NCBI GenBank assembly: GCA_023374025.1
Contig: SIJG01000054.1
Span: 810,914 to 874,913, forward strand
Reading direction: 5' to 3'
Source: Heterodera schachtii
Taxonomy: Eukaryota; Nematoda; Chromadorea; Rhabditida; Heteroderidae
DNA: 64,000 nt
The position numbers were made by a program, and so were the translations under genes. This document shows, in pieces, positions 31,501 to 44,000 of this stretch (position 1 is the first letter of the stretch; each line of letters starts with the position of its first letter). The notes beneath the pieces were generated by a model. It was not told where the DNA came from, did not search any database, and saw only the letters and a program-made list of their open reading frames with translations.

Positions 31501-34500
31501 TTTATACAGTTTTTCTGATTGATTGCTTTTACCATTTTATAATTATGAAATTTATACAAATATTTTAAAACAGTGATTTAATTTGTTTAATTGAAGTCTT
31601 GCGCAACAATTAACAATATTACAAACTTATTATTTAAAATTATGATTTTATTTATGCTTATATTCAAAAAATAAGTTTTTGGGAATTTTTTAAAATTATT
31701 ATTTTTGGTTTCAGCATGACTTTTGCTCTAGTTTTATTAAATTATTTTACAACATTATTATATTTTTATTTTTTAAGTTCTGTCAGCATAAATATAAGAC
31801 CAAATTTTTGCATTTGTTATTTGAACATGGAATTGAAAAATTAATTGGTTTTATATTATCATAAAAATATCGTTTATAAATTATCATTATGTCTTTTGCA
31901 TTTCAGATGTAATTTTACTCGTTCTGAGTTCATACTCATAGTTATCTTATTGTATTGTTCATTTGAAATTGTGCAATATTTCATAAAAAACAAACTATTT
32001 GCTAAATTTTATATTTTTTCTTTGTAAGTTTAATTGGTCTTTATTTGATGCATTATGTTTTTTTCGACTAAAAATAATACAAAGGTGCCAAATTTTGTGG
32101 GTTTGGTTTTTGTTTCAGAATTATGCTTTTATAATTAAGCATAATTTCATTAGTTAATTCGCTATTTTCCTGATTAATGCCTTTTTTTCATTTTTATTAT
32201 CTCTATTGTATTTCTATATAACTTTGCTTTATTTTTATTTCTTCTCTTGTCGTGTTTCTTTTTTCTAATGATAACGTTTTCATTCCAAATTTTGAAACTT
32301 AATAGCTTTATTATTGCATATTTTGAGTTATTTTAAAAAAATTTAATTTTTTGGGTTACCTGTTTAATAAAAAAAGTATATTTTGTTATTTCTTTAATTG
32401 TATATTCTTTTTTTATTTTCATTCATACAATAAAGTATATTTAAACAGGTTTTAAAATATAATTTTTGTTCAAATAAAATATATAAAATTTTAAATTATT
32501 TTTTCTTCTTATATTAAATATAATTTTCAGTATGTTCATTAAGCCATAACTTTACTGATTATTAAAATTTAATTGAGGGTCCAAACTTTTTACATTTTTT
32601 GCGTTTACACCAGTTCAAAAACCTTGAGTATATCTTTTTTCTTTTTGTTTATTGTGCTTCGAGGTTTTTTCATTTTTCAAACTCCAGAATATTATTTCTA
32701 AATATACGAAAGTAATTAATAATCATGTTCTACTCAAAAAATGTTTTTAAATATATTTAAAAAAATTTTTTATTTAATTGTGATTGAATATGAAATGAAA
32801 AATTAAACAAAGAAGTTATTAAAAAATTTCTGTTAGAAATTATTTTTGTTTTTTATTTTGTTGGTATTAAATCGATAGCCCTATGTGTCCTCTATAAGCC
32901 TGCAAAATCTCAAAAAATTTCATTAAGTTTTAAAAAAGTTTTGGCCAAAAATGTTTGAAAACCCTGTTCCTTGGGGTACTTTTGGCCATAACTTTGACTA
33001 TATTTGCGCTTTTTTAAATTGTTTCATTTTATTGAAATTTTACTTCGTCAGTTTTGCTTTTTGGTAATTTTCAATGAATTATTACAAAAAATAAATATTA
33101 CAAAATTCTTTAATCTTTGATAGTTACCGATTCTTTATATATTAGTTTTTAAAATTTTATTACAATTTCTTAAATATAAACGCGTTGGTTTTGTGAAAAT
33201 TGTTTATTAATATTATATTTACTTTTATTAAAATAATGATTTTATTAAATGAATATTTAAGAATATGTATTTATTTTCTTGTATCGATGATACTTTTTTT
33301 TTGTCGATAGCACAACAACAATTTCATAAATTCTTTTTGTATTAAATATTGTAGCATATAATAAATTTTAAACATTAGTTAAGATTTTAAAAAGATATGT
33401 TTTTTGACTGATTTTAGTCATTAATATTTATGGTTCTTAAATTATTGCTTTATTAATCCAAGGTTTTGTGTTAGTAATATTTTTTCTTTTATTTAAAAAA
33501 AATTAATTATAACTACTTTATTTGAAAATCATAAGCAAAATGACATCCTTCGTTCCAATAATAATATAAATCACAAAAATATGAATTATTTATTTTAATT
33601 TTTAAATTTTACCGTACAAAATAATTAAACTTAAAATCCTTAATATCAGTGTGATAATTGTCCATTTTAAACAGATTTTATATATCATAATAAGTACTAT
33701 TATATATAAACATTATTTCAAATAAATCTTGCAAAATTTCTTGAAGAACTAGTTAAAAACCCTAAAACAAACAGTCAATAAACATAATTTTTTAGACAAA
33801 CTAGATTATTTGCAAAGTATTAAGAATTTAAATCATTTAATTTTGATATTTAAGTGGAAGCTGGAAGTCTAGATCTTAAATGAATTAAAAAAATCATAAA
33901 ATAAAAATTTTCCAAATGAAATGTAATTAATTTAATTAACAATATTATTAAAACTATATTATTTATAATATATTAAGAACTCTAATCGTTTATAATTTTG
34001 ATATTAAGTTGAATGTGGAAGCCAAGATTCTTTTCGGTTTAATTTTTTATACTTATCGTTTCAGCAGCATGATAAAATTAAAGTAGTTTTTTTAGTAGAA
34101 TATTTTTATAAATTTTAACTTGTACAAAAATTAAATGTCTTCAATAAAAGAAATTATTTACTCAAAATCAGTTTTTTGTTTTTTGAAGAGTCCAAATAAA
34201 GCTGAAATTACATAATAAAATCAATAATTCTCAACGTGTATTAATTTTACGCGCAAATATAAATTAATGTAAATATGATGATTTTATATGCCACAATCAA
34301 TAAATTTTTAAAAAATAAATTAAATATTTTTCCATTTAGATATACTAAACCATATTACGATATTAGTTATAGATTAAAATTAAATAAATAAATTTAATTC
34401 ATTAGCTAATACCAATATAAATAAATAAGTATCAAACCCAAATGAACCCATTTAATCCAATTGAAAAACACGAATAAATAAATAGTTAATTATTATTTTT

Positions 34501-35283
34501 CAAAATTGCAACAACGGAATTCGAACTTACTGTTATTTTAAAGTCAATAATTGAAATTAATATATAAAAATATGAATCATTTGTCAAATAATTTTTATTA
34601 CACTAAGCTTAAAATTCACGATGATGGCTTCCGTGCGTCTGACAAGTGTTAAATGTGAACGGAAACAAACAAACAGCGTCTTGACGTCCGTCCCTCTCGA
34701 TGTTCTGTTTTTCTTATTTTATCAATAATAATGCAATAATCATTATTCTGTGTTTTGTCATTCATTTAAATGCTATAAAAAAGAAAATATAATATTATCA
34801 TCAATTTTTATTTTGCATGTTTGAAGTTTTTTCATTAGTATTCGGTTAACAAGTGGACGCTTATTGCGTACGTACGCTGCCTGATATATTTTAAGAAAAT
34901 ATATTTATTGCAAAATACTGGTAAACAGTATTCATATTTATTTTGTATAAATGTTTTGTTAATTTGTTGCTTATTATTACGAGATTTTTAAATTGAGTTT
35001 GTTAAATATTACGATCAGGATTTTGCAAACTTGTAAATGATTAATATATATATTTTATTCCGCATCATATTTATTTTACCCTCACGAGCTAACGTGTGTT
35101 TTTTTAAAAATGCTTGGCAATATTTTGCAATTTTGCTCAGGAAATTATAATAAAGAAAACAAATAAAATATTTATAGAACTCATATTTTTTAATATTTTT
35201 TTCTTTTAAGCTTCTTTTTTAGGTATATAACAGTTTTGATAAAATATTATCATTCTTTGCGTCTTATTTTAAATTCAAACACT
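28521..35283. other. A/T-rich desert with scattered GC islets
   Basis: This is mostly low-complexity A/T-rich DNA. Islets that stand out are 30,294-30,345 (after AATACAG), 31,371-31,420 (after TCTGTCAG), 32,870-32,995 (a repeat-like fragment with TTTTGGCCAAAAAT), 34,621-34,728 (a 35-codon frame from ATGATGGCTTCCGTGCGT) and a perfect 12-bp palindrome GCGTACGTACGC at about 34,866. Two diverged copies of a block of about 150 bp lie at 33,800-34,040. None can be called a gene on its own. Confidence 0.4.
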
Positions 35284-35490
35284 ACCCGAAAATTTTTCAA
35301 AAATACATCCCTAAGAATTGTAAAATTTTCTCAAATTGATCGCCAAAATTTAATTTTTTTTTTTTTGATAAAATTTTAGTTTAAAAATCTTACTATTAGA
35401 AAAATATAAAATTTTAAAAAACAATCATCTGATCAAAATTAACTAATCACTTTTACATGTTTTACTTCCTAAAAATCCTAAAAAACACAA
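35284..35490. repeat. internal fragment of the hAT MITE family
   Basis: Aligns with about 1,520-1,755 of the hAT-type MITE: CCCTAAGAATT, TTGATCGCCAAAATTT, a T-run, GATAAAATTTTAG, then ACTTTTACATGTTTTAC-like sequence in the same order. No termini are present, so it is an old, truncated copy. Confidence 0.7.
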
Positions 35491-35868
35491 GTTAAAATGG
35501 AGTTGGAATAATTTTAAGTACAGCAAATGGACGCGAGTTACAAAATGAATTTAGCTCAACGTTTAGAAGATTGAATCAAAAACAACTAAAAGCTGTAGAA
35601 AAAAAAATTATTAACTTAGAAATTTTGAGAATTTGAATAGTATTCCTTTATTAACGTGCTAGAACTGCATAATTCGCTAAATAAAAAAAATTTAGATGAT
35701 GACAAAAACATAACCCTTACAGAAACATTATTTTAGCATTAATTTTAATTCATTAATTTATTAACAATTATTTAATTAAAAAATAAATTTTTTAATGACT
35801 AAAAAAGAAATATATTTTCTGATTAAACTAAAAAATATTTGACGAAATTAAACCAATATATAAAATAG

Positions 35869-36170
35869 GTGTTCAAAAATCAAAATAAAACAAACACCTA
35901 GACCAAAAAATGCATGAAAACTCTTGACTTCGATTTATGAAATTTATCCTTCTGTAGAATAAAGCTGCAAAGGCAATAATTATGTTGTATATTTGAATTT
36001 TATAAATATTTTTCGTTGTATTTTTATGCAGTTAATTTATGTTTGTGTTATTTATTAAGTCCTGCTTATTTTCAAACAAATTGATAATTAGATAATTTAA
36101 AATTAATTTATGATCGTATTTGTTGCTTAATGAAATATAATTTGAATAGAGGATAGCAATTGATTGGTAC
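35869..36170 (+). repeat. 302-bp direct repeat, copy 1
   Basis: Identical base for base, as far as I can read, to 40,591-40,892. It starts GTGTTCAAAAATC and ends GATTGGTAC. The flanks diverge at once on both sides. It holds no coding frame. Confidence 0.95.
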
Positions 36171-37919
36171 CACAACGGCGTAATTATCTTTGTTAAAACT
36201 AAGGGCAAAAAAAGGTACTAGACGCTTTTCGTCAATACTAATTTGTAATTATTTTTTCACCTTTTTTATTCATAAATTGCTAAATTCTAGACCATTTTCT
36301 TCGTTTACATAAAAATCAAGCTTCAGAACGGCATTCAATTATTGATAACATATTTTTTTATTGATAGAATATAGTTTTAAATTTTTGTTGAATTATGTAC
36401 ATATAATATTTTTATATATTAAATTCTCGGCTCTTCGCTCTTGTTAAATCACAATTTTTTGTTGAAATAAAAACATTAACTTTTTCTAACTTAGAATTAA
36501 TCATTTTTAAAATATGAAGTATCTTTAAATTTAAAAGCATATTTTTTAGATAATCTTTTATAAAAAATTATTAATGAAACAACTGCTTTTCTATTATTCT
36601 AATATTAATAATTGGTTGTTTTTTTTACCCATTTCTTATTCTAACAATGTTAATTTTATTTATTCTTTTTTAAATGCTTCAGATATTAAATTTTATAAAT
36701 GGTAGTTATTTAAATTTTTTAAAGTTATATACTAAAACGAAATAAGCATGCGCATTAATTATTGTTCAATAATTAGTTCTTTATATTGTTATGGTAATTA
36801 ATGCACGTTCTTGTTATGTATATTTAATTAGAACAAATTTAAAGTTTTATATGGAACTTATTAATTTTATATGGAACTTATTAAAATTATAAATGTTTTA
36901 ATTTTCAGCCAAGTTAATCTTTTTATTTATATTAGCAATAATTTTTAGAAAGAATTTTAATTTAGCTCGCAAAACTTTTGCCTTATTCGGTGTTTTTTTT
37001 TAATTTTTAGGCATTGTAATTAATCATTTTTAATTATTTTGGTATTGCATAATAATAATTTTATTTAAATTTCGTCTCTTTATTTTATATTTTTTAAATT
37101 TATATTTATTTTTTATTAAATCTTTTTCTTTGTCGCGATATTTCATTTAATCATTTTGTTAAATACAACTTATAAAGATGAATCCATTTGTAAATTTTAT
37201 GAATTGACATAAATGATTTTATTCATAATTTTCTTGATATTCAAAAAAATATTTTACTTAGTTAAAGCTTCATTGTAATAATATTTTTATTTGTCTTTTA
37301 TTCATTCTAAGCATACGCATAATTTTTTGTGTTTAATTATTCAATTCGAAATTATGTTTCTTAATTTACCTAAAAACCTTAATGTCTTGCTAAAATTTTT
37401 AAATTTACTGGAATTTTAAAGTATACAAATTTGATAACCCTTCAAACCGCTTTAAAATGCTTTCTGAAAAGTCTTTTGCTTCGACAATCCCTGCTGGAAT
37501 TGATCGTTGTTATTATTTCTTCTGAATTGTTTTTCATTACCAAATCTAATAATGTGCTTCCATTTGTTAAAAAAATTTATATTATTTTTCACTGAATGTT
37601 CTCTTTTTTCTATAAAATAATTACATTTATTTGAACAAATTATTGAAAATTTCTATTGTTCATTTAATTCAATTTAATTTTACGTATGCATTATTTCAAT
37701 TATGATAATTGTATTTAATTTATTGTATTTTAAGTACGAGCTTCGATGGTAAATAATTTGATTTTCCATTTCAGGATTTCTAACAGTCCAAATTTTTAAT
37801 CCTGATTATTGCTGATTTTTCGATTTTTTATTTTTTCTATATAAGTATTATAGTGTATCTCATTTTCTATTTTTTATATCCATATATAAATTTGATTTTA
37901 TAAGTCTGAATTCAAAAGA
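36171..37919. other. A/T-rich desert
   Basis: No gene or RNA is supported. A short tandem duplication of TTTTATATGGAACTTATTAA occurs at about 36,846-36,887. Confidence 0.5.
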
Positions 37920-38620
37920 TTCTATTGTTTTTTAAATTTTTAAATTTTCTTGGAATATTTTTATTTTCCATAATAATTGGTGCATGCCTTTATTTTAAAT
38001 TTTATTATTATTTTAATGTGTAGTTTATATTTATACAAATGATAAGCTAATTTTATATCATTTAAATATTGGCGAACAATCAGCTCACACTTCCATTTGA
38101 ATCCTATCTGAGTGAATTTAAGACTTAATTCATATTTCTTTTTAAATTAGTTTATAAATTATTATATTTATTTTCCATTATTTTTTTATTTAATCTTTTT
38201 ATTTATTTTTTATTTAAATATTAAATTTTTTTGTAAAATGTTTTTTAAATTTATGCAACCTTTCCGTACTTTTTCAATTTATCTAACTTTTTGTTTATAT
38301 TATTTTGGCATTTTCATTTATTAAAAATTATCTTACATAATAATCACTAATAAATGAAAATTTTTAAAATATATTTAGTCTTTTTACATTTACTTCCTTA
38401 TCTGGAAAGATTTTATTAGTTTTAAATTTTAAAATCTTCTTGTAAATATTTATTATCTTTAATAATGATTAGATATTTTTATTTTTAAAAAATTTTATGA
38501 TTATTTTTATGTGTAGTTTGATATTTATACCAGTGACAAGCTTAGTTTTAATAACAATTTTATGATTTGTGAAAAATTAGCTTGCACTTCCATTTGAATC
38601 AATGTGGATAGATAAAAAGA
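37920..38620. repeat. diverged tandem duplication, period about 490 bp
   Basis: Sequence at about 37,920-38,130 recurs at about 38,410-38,620: TATGTGTAGTTT or its close variant, then ATATTTATAC, AAGCT and CACTTCCATTTGAATC occur in the same order. Substitutions and indels are many, so it is an old duplication. Confidence 0.6.
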
Positions 38621-39297
38621 TTTATTTTTTATTTAATATAGTAATGAAGCACCAGTTGTTTAATTAATAATATAATTTATTGTGAGAATTTTACACGTAT
38701 AACAAAACCAGCAGGTCTTATTTAGATAGGATTAAATAACTTATGTTACTCATATTCTCTAAATTTTATTTATTATATATTTTTTTAATTTTTATAACAG
38801 TTTAAATAAAACATTTTAATTTTATTTAGCTCTTTTACATGATTTATAAATTCAAGTAATTTAAAATAGTTTAAAAACTTTTGTATGAATCTATCTTAGA
38901 AGAAACATATGATAATATATGATTATTATAATAGCAGATGAAAATTTCTAGACTCTCTCATTTCTCAGACAAAATTAAAATACTGAATTGGAAATCAAAT
39001 TTTTTAAAATAAGGATTTAGGGGTCAATGATGATGAACAAATTTTAAATATTTTATACGATTAATATGACTTGCACCAAAATAGGAAATCTAGAAAAAAA
39101 AATTTATTTTATAAAATGTGACAGCTCAAAATAAAAATTAATAATTACGTCTCTCATCAATGTTGAAAAAAGTTATAAAAATAAAATCCATTGGAAAAAA
39201 ACCTCTCTCTTCGGCAAATCGGCGATGGCATTCGTATCGCCGCTTCGTTTTGTATCGATTTTGATAGGCAATTAAAGAGGGAACCGTTGACGCGGGA

Positions 39298-40495
39298 ATT
39301 TTGGCACTAGGTTTTTTTGGCGCGAGCTTTTTTGGCGCGGCCATTTCGGCGCCCTATATAAAATGGATTTTTGGCGCCAGTGTTAAAAAATCTACAAAAA
39401 TTTTCAAAAAATTTTTAATTTGTCTTTCCTTGTGCATAATAATAAGTAGGGCAGGCAATTATATGCACATAAAATCGCAAAATATGCGCATAAAATATGC
39501 ACCAAAAATTGCGAAATATGCACATAAAAAGTGAAAAATATGCACATAAAATTTTTCAAATTGAGGATGTAATTTCTCAAAATTTCTTCAAATTTGTTAC
39601 ATATAAAGTAAAATCTTCAAAAATGGATAAATGTGGTATTAAAAATCATTTTAGGAGAAAAAAACATGATAAAGCAAAAATTTACTCATTTTTAGCGAAA
39701 AATCAACCCAAAAAGCGAAATTTTGCTTATTTTTGACATAAATTAACCATTTTTTAAGAAAATTTAAAAATATTAATATTTTTCGTGAAAATTTTGCTAA
39801 AAAATTATTTTTTTGGAAAATTTTCCGGTTTTTGAGGTCAAAAAGGCCAATTTGTCTGTTAGGGGCCGTTCTATTAGAGGTTTTTTGGAAAAATGCCAAA
39901 ATATGCACATAAAATATGCACGAAATGCCAAAATATGCACAAATATGCAAATATGCACATAAATCGCGAAATATGCACAAATATGCAAAATATGCATATA
40001 GAAATCCACTTTAGGAGCTTCTAATCAAGCTAAAAACATGTTTTTCATGCGTTTCAGGCCTCCCACAGTTCAGGAAAAAAATATGCATGTGCATATAATT
40101 GCCTGCCCTAATAATAAGCCATTTTCTTTCAAAGTACCATTCTAATGCAATTGCTAACAATGGCGCTGAATTGTGGTGCCTAATTAAACTTTTATATTTC
40201 TGTTCAAAATTACCATTGGCGTGATTTTCGAGGGTGTTCATCATGATCTGATCATAAATTTGGATAATTACGAACCCCAGACTTCCATCATATGGTAGTT
40301 CACAGCAGGAAAAAAACTGATTTTTACAGGGTTAGTTCCCAAATTTAAAAAAAAAATTTTTTAAATTTTTACGGCGCCAAAACAGCCACGCCAAAATGGC
40401 CACGCCAAAATGGCCCGCGCCAAAAAAGCTCGCGCCAAAAAAACCTCGCGCCAAAATATCCGCGCCAATGTGGCCGCGCCAAAGTGACCCCGACC
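39298..40495. mobile_element. foldback element of GGCGC-unit arrays
   Basis: The left arm (about 39,298-39,385) repeats units like TTTTTTGGCGCGAGC. The right arm (about 40,370-40,495) repeats the inverse unit GCGCCAAAAAAGCTCGC. The two arrays can pair as imperfect inverted repeats around a central region that is itself split by the hAT MITE at 39,447-40,110. No transposase is present and no target duplication is clear. Its design resembles that of the foldback at 57.6 kb, though the unit differs. Short frames such as the one at 39,138-39,344 come from this arm and its flank. Confidence 0.65.
39439..40118. mobile_element. hAT-type MITE nested in foldback (element 39,447-40,110)
   Basis: Terminal inverted repeats of 24 bp start TAGGGCAGGCAATT on the left and end with the exact inverse on the right. 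The flanking 8-bp direct repeat is ATAATAAG (39,439-39,446 and 40,111-40,118). Subterminal arrays of ATATGCACATAAA-like units lie at both ends. The 664-bp body has no transposase. The family differs in terminal sequence from the hAT MITE at 1.2 kb, so at least two hAT families have been active. Its insertion postdates the surrounding foldback element. Confidence 0.92.
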
Positions 40496-40590
40496 CATTA
40501 AGGAGGAGAAACTACATTTAAACGATAAAATTAAGAATTTGCAACAAAAGAATTTTTTTTAAATTAATACTTCATATTTTTTAGTCCGGA

Positions 40591-40892
40591 GTGTTCAAAA
40601 ATCAAAATAAAACAAACACCTAGACCAAAAAATGCATGAAAACTCTTGACTTCGATTTATGAAATTTATCCTTCTGTAGAATAAAGCTGCAAAGGCAATA
40701 ATTATGTTGTATATTTGAATTTTATAAATATTTTTCGTTGTATTTTTATGCAGTTAATTTATGTTTGTGTTATTTATTAAGTCCTGCTTATTTTCAAACA
40801 AATTGATAATTAGATAATTTAAAATTAATTTATGATCGTATTTGTTGCTTAATGAAATATAATTTGAATAGAGGATAGCAATTGATTGGTAC
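40591..40892 (+). repeat. 302-bp direct repeat, copy 2
   Basis: Identical to 35,869-36,170 and in the same orientation. It starts 96 bp after the end of the GGCGC foldback element. Confidence 0.95.
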
Positions 40893-40950
40893 TACAATAT
40901 TTCATATTTATTTATCTTTAAATTCCTTTATATTTAAATTATAATATTAG

Positions 40951-41042
40951 ATTAACTTTGACTATTTTGGATTTAGGGTTTCTTTTACAATTATAGATTA
41001 ACTTTGACTATTTTGGTTTTAGGGTTTCTTTTACAATTATAT
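40951..41042. repeat. 46-bp tandem duplication
   Basis: Two adjacent 46-bp copies beginning ATTAACTTTGACTATTTTGG, differing by one base (ATTTAGGG versus TTTTAGGG) plus the last base. It is a recent simple duplication with no evident function. Confidence 0.9.
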
Positions 41043-44000
41043 AAGATATTCAATGATTTTTCTTAAATTTGATAATGGAAAATGAATAAATTCCTAAATA
41101 AAAAATATTCAAAGAAAAGGTTAAAGCTTGGCAAAATTAATTTTTTATCTTTCAATTAATGTTTATGCTTTCATATTGCATTAAAATAATTCCTTTTTAA
41201 TTGTTGCTAGAATGAATTAATAATTGATTATATTGATTAAATAATTGTTCATTTACTATTATAAATTTATTTGTTATTCATAATGTATTGTTTTGAAATT
41301 TTTGTTAGGTTTTCAATACATACATTCATTCGCATATTTGTACTTCTGGAGTTTTTAATTTTTGCATAAAATTAAATTATCTTTTTTTTTACTAAAAAAT
41401 AAATATACATTGATGACATTTTTATTATTTTGATTTAAAAAATCGATTGGTTCATTATAGTGAAGGAAATTAAGTTTAATAAAAAATGAATATTGTAATT
41501 TGTAATAAAAAGTCATTTATAACATTTTCTTTTTTTTTTCTAACATTCGACTGATCTTTTGTTAATGAGAAATTTTAATATTAACCATAGTAAATCGCAA
41601 TTATTGTTCTTTCATTATTTACATCCCTTTGAATCATTCTATTATTTGAAAAACAAAATTTTATATTTTAATACTTGCATTTATAGTAATTTTTTTTATT
41701 TTGTAATTTAATGAACTCGCCAACAGACTCATTGTTGTTATTTAAATTTTTATTGGAAAACTTATGGGTTGTGATTTTTATATGTAGAAAAAAGTAAGCA
41801 TGAAAACAAATTGGTATTAATAAGAAATGGTTACTTTTTGTTTTTTAAGAATTTTATATTTTATCATTTATTAATGAAATATTTCTATTTGTTCATATTA
41901 ATTATAGTTGTAGAATTTTAATAAATTCTTTTTTCAAAATTTTACTTAATGATTTTTTTAAATTGCAGATTAGGAATTAATATATTCATTTAGGTTTGTA
42001 ACTGATTGTTTTGCGGTACTGTGCAGCTTTCGCCGTACGACTCATATGCCTACTTGAATAAAAGGTTAGTTAACTTTAATAATTTATTAATTAAACATAA
42101 AAAAATTAAAAAAGAAAAAAATTAAAAAATATATATGTGTAATTATTTAAATAATAAACATAAAATATATAAATTCACTGAACAAAAAATAATAATAAAA
42201 TAAGATAAATTTTAAAACAATTGATAAAGCAAAAATATGAAAATTCGATCAACAAAATAGAAAAAAAACCAAAGTTGAAAAATTGTCAAAAACATTTTTA
42301 TAAAAATTAAACTTATAATCTAACTAAAATTAAAGTCTTTAAAAAGATAATCTAAAATACTAACATTAATAATAAACAAAAGTACATTTGTAACTTCTTA
42401 AATCATTAAATAACGCTACTCTAAATCACTTTCCTTTGAATAAATTTCAATAACAAACAAGTTAATATTGAAAAAAAGAGACATTTAGAATTGCTTGTAA
42501 TAATCGCTTATTAAAAAAATTCCCTGCCGGATATAAATAAAAAATAAAATTTATAATCGCATTGCATAAAATGAGTAAATTTAGTTAAAATAAACATATT
42601 AAATGAGGAAATTATAAAAATTAATAAAACAAATTTAATTGATTGTATTCAAGAAAAATTTTTTTGGATAAACGAAAGAAGATTAATTTATTACTTCTTT
42701 TGAATGGAGGATTAAATAGGTTGCATTAATAGCATTTAATAAAACCTAACACCTTAATTACGAAGTCAAAGTTTAAGAAAAATCACGCAGTTTAAAAAAA
42801 TTGTAATTTTTCGATTTATTATCTTCAGGTTACAGTGATGATGGGACAGTTATTTCACAGTATTGCTAAGTACGCAAGTGTTGCAGACCCTAAAAACTTT
42901 ATTTTTTTATTTAAAAAATTAATAATTTATCATTAAAATATTTAATTAATAATTAATTAAAGATTTAAATTAAAACAAACAACAAAGAATAAAGAATAAA
43001 TCAGTAATTATAAATAAAGAAATTCCTATATTTCATCCGATTATTTTATAAATGCAATTTCCTGTTTTTAAACAAACGCACGAAAAAAATATTGCTAAAA
43101 ATATGCTACATATCAATAAATATCAATTCGACAATCGCTTTTTATTTATTTACGTTTTATTAGTTTTTAATATTTATGTAAAAAACAATAAATAATATTG
43201 AACCATAAATTATTAAAGATAAAACATTAAGCAAACTAAAGATAATATCTTATTGGGATGATAACTTGAAAAATGTAACAGAAATTAAACGATTAGAAAA
43301 TATCTAGTATAAAATCCATAACTATATAATTTAACATAAGTATTTTAAACTTTAAAAAATCATTTTATAAAACAACAAATAACAAGCTAACAAAATGCAT
43401 TAATATTTTTTAATGTAATATAGAAATTCAAATAACTTTAATGTATTGTATTTTATTATAATTTTTTAAAACAAAATTTGAGTTTTATAAATAAAAAAAT
43501 ACCAGTGTGATAATTTTGTTCTACCAACCATTTTTAGTTTAGAAATTTAGCTTAAATAAACAATTTATTTCCTACATGAATTATTTTTTCATGCAATGGT
43601 TAAAAAAGTTGAAATAATACAAGAAAAGTATTAGAAAATAAATTGATTATTTTCAGAATAAAATATCAAACAGGCAACAAATGCATTTTTTAAATATTAA
43701 CAGAAATTTCGCTTCACTCCATAAAACGGCACACGCTTAAACATTGATTGAGAATAATGGACCAATATGTATGTAAAGATCAAATAAAGCCAAATTACTA
43801 ATCTGAATGAAAATTAATTATCATTTTAAAAAGCAATTATATTAGCTTAATATATAAATAATGCATTATTGATCTTCCGCAGTAAAAGAAAAAATTTGCA
43901 ATTGCATTTGTAAATGGTAAAAATTGTAATAAAAATGCTAATTATAAAAATAAAGACAATGTTTTCATTTAATTAAATAAATTTTATTCCATTGAAATGC

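Noticed and set aside
35869..40892. 302-bp direct repeats as LTRs of a retrotransposon
   Set aside because: TG...CA-like ends can be drawn, but the 4.4-kb interior has no gag-pol, primer-binding site or polypurine tract, and no target duplication flanks the pair.
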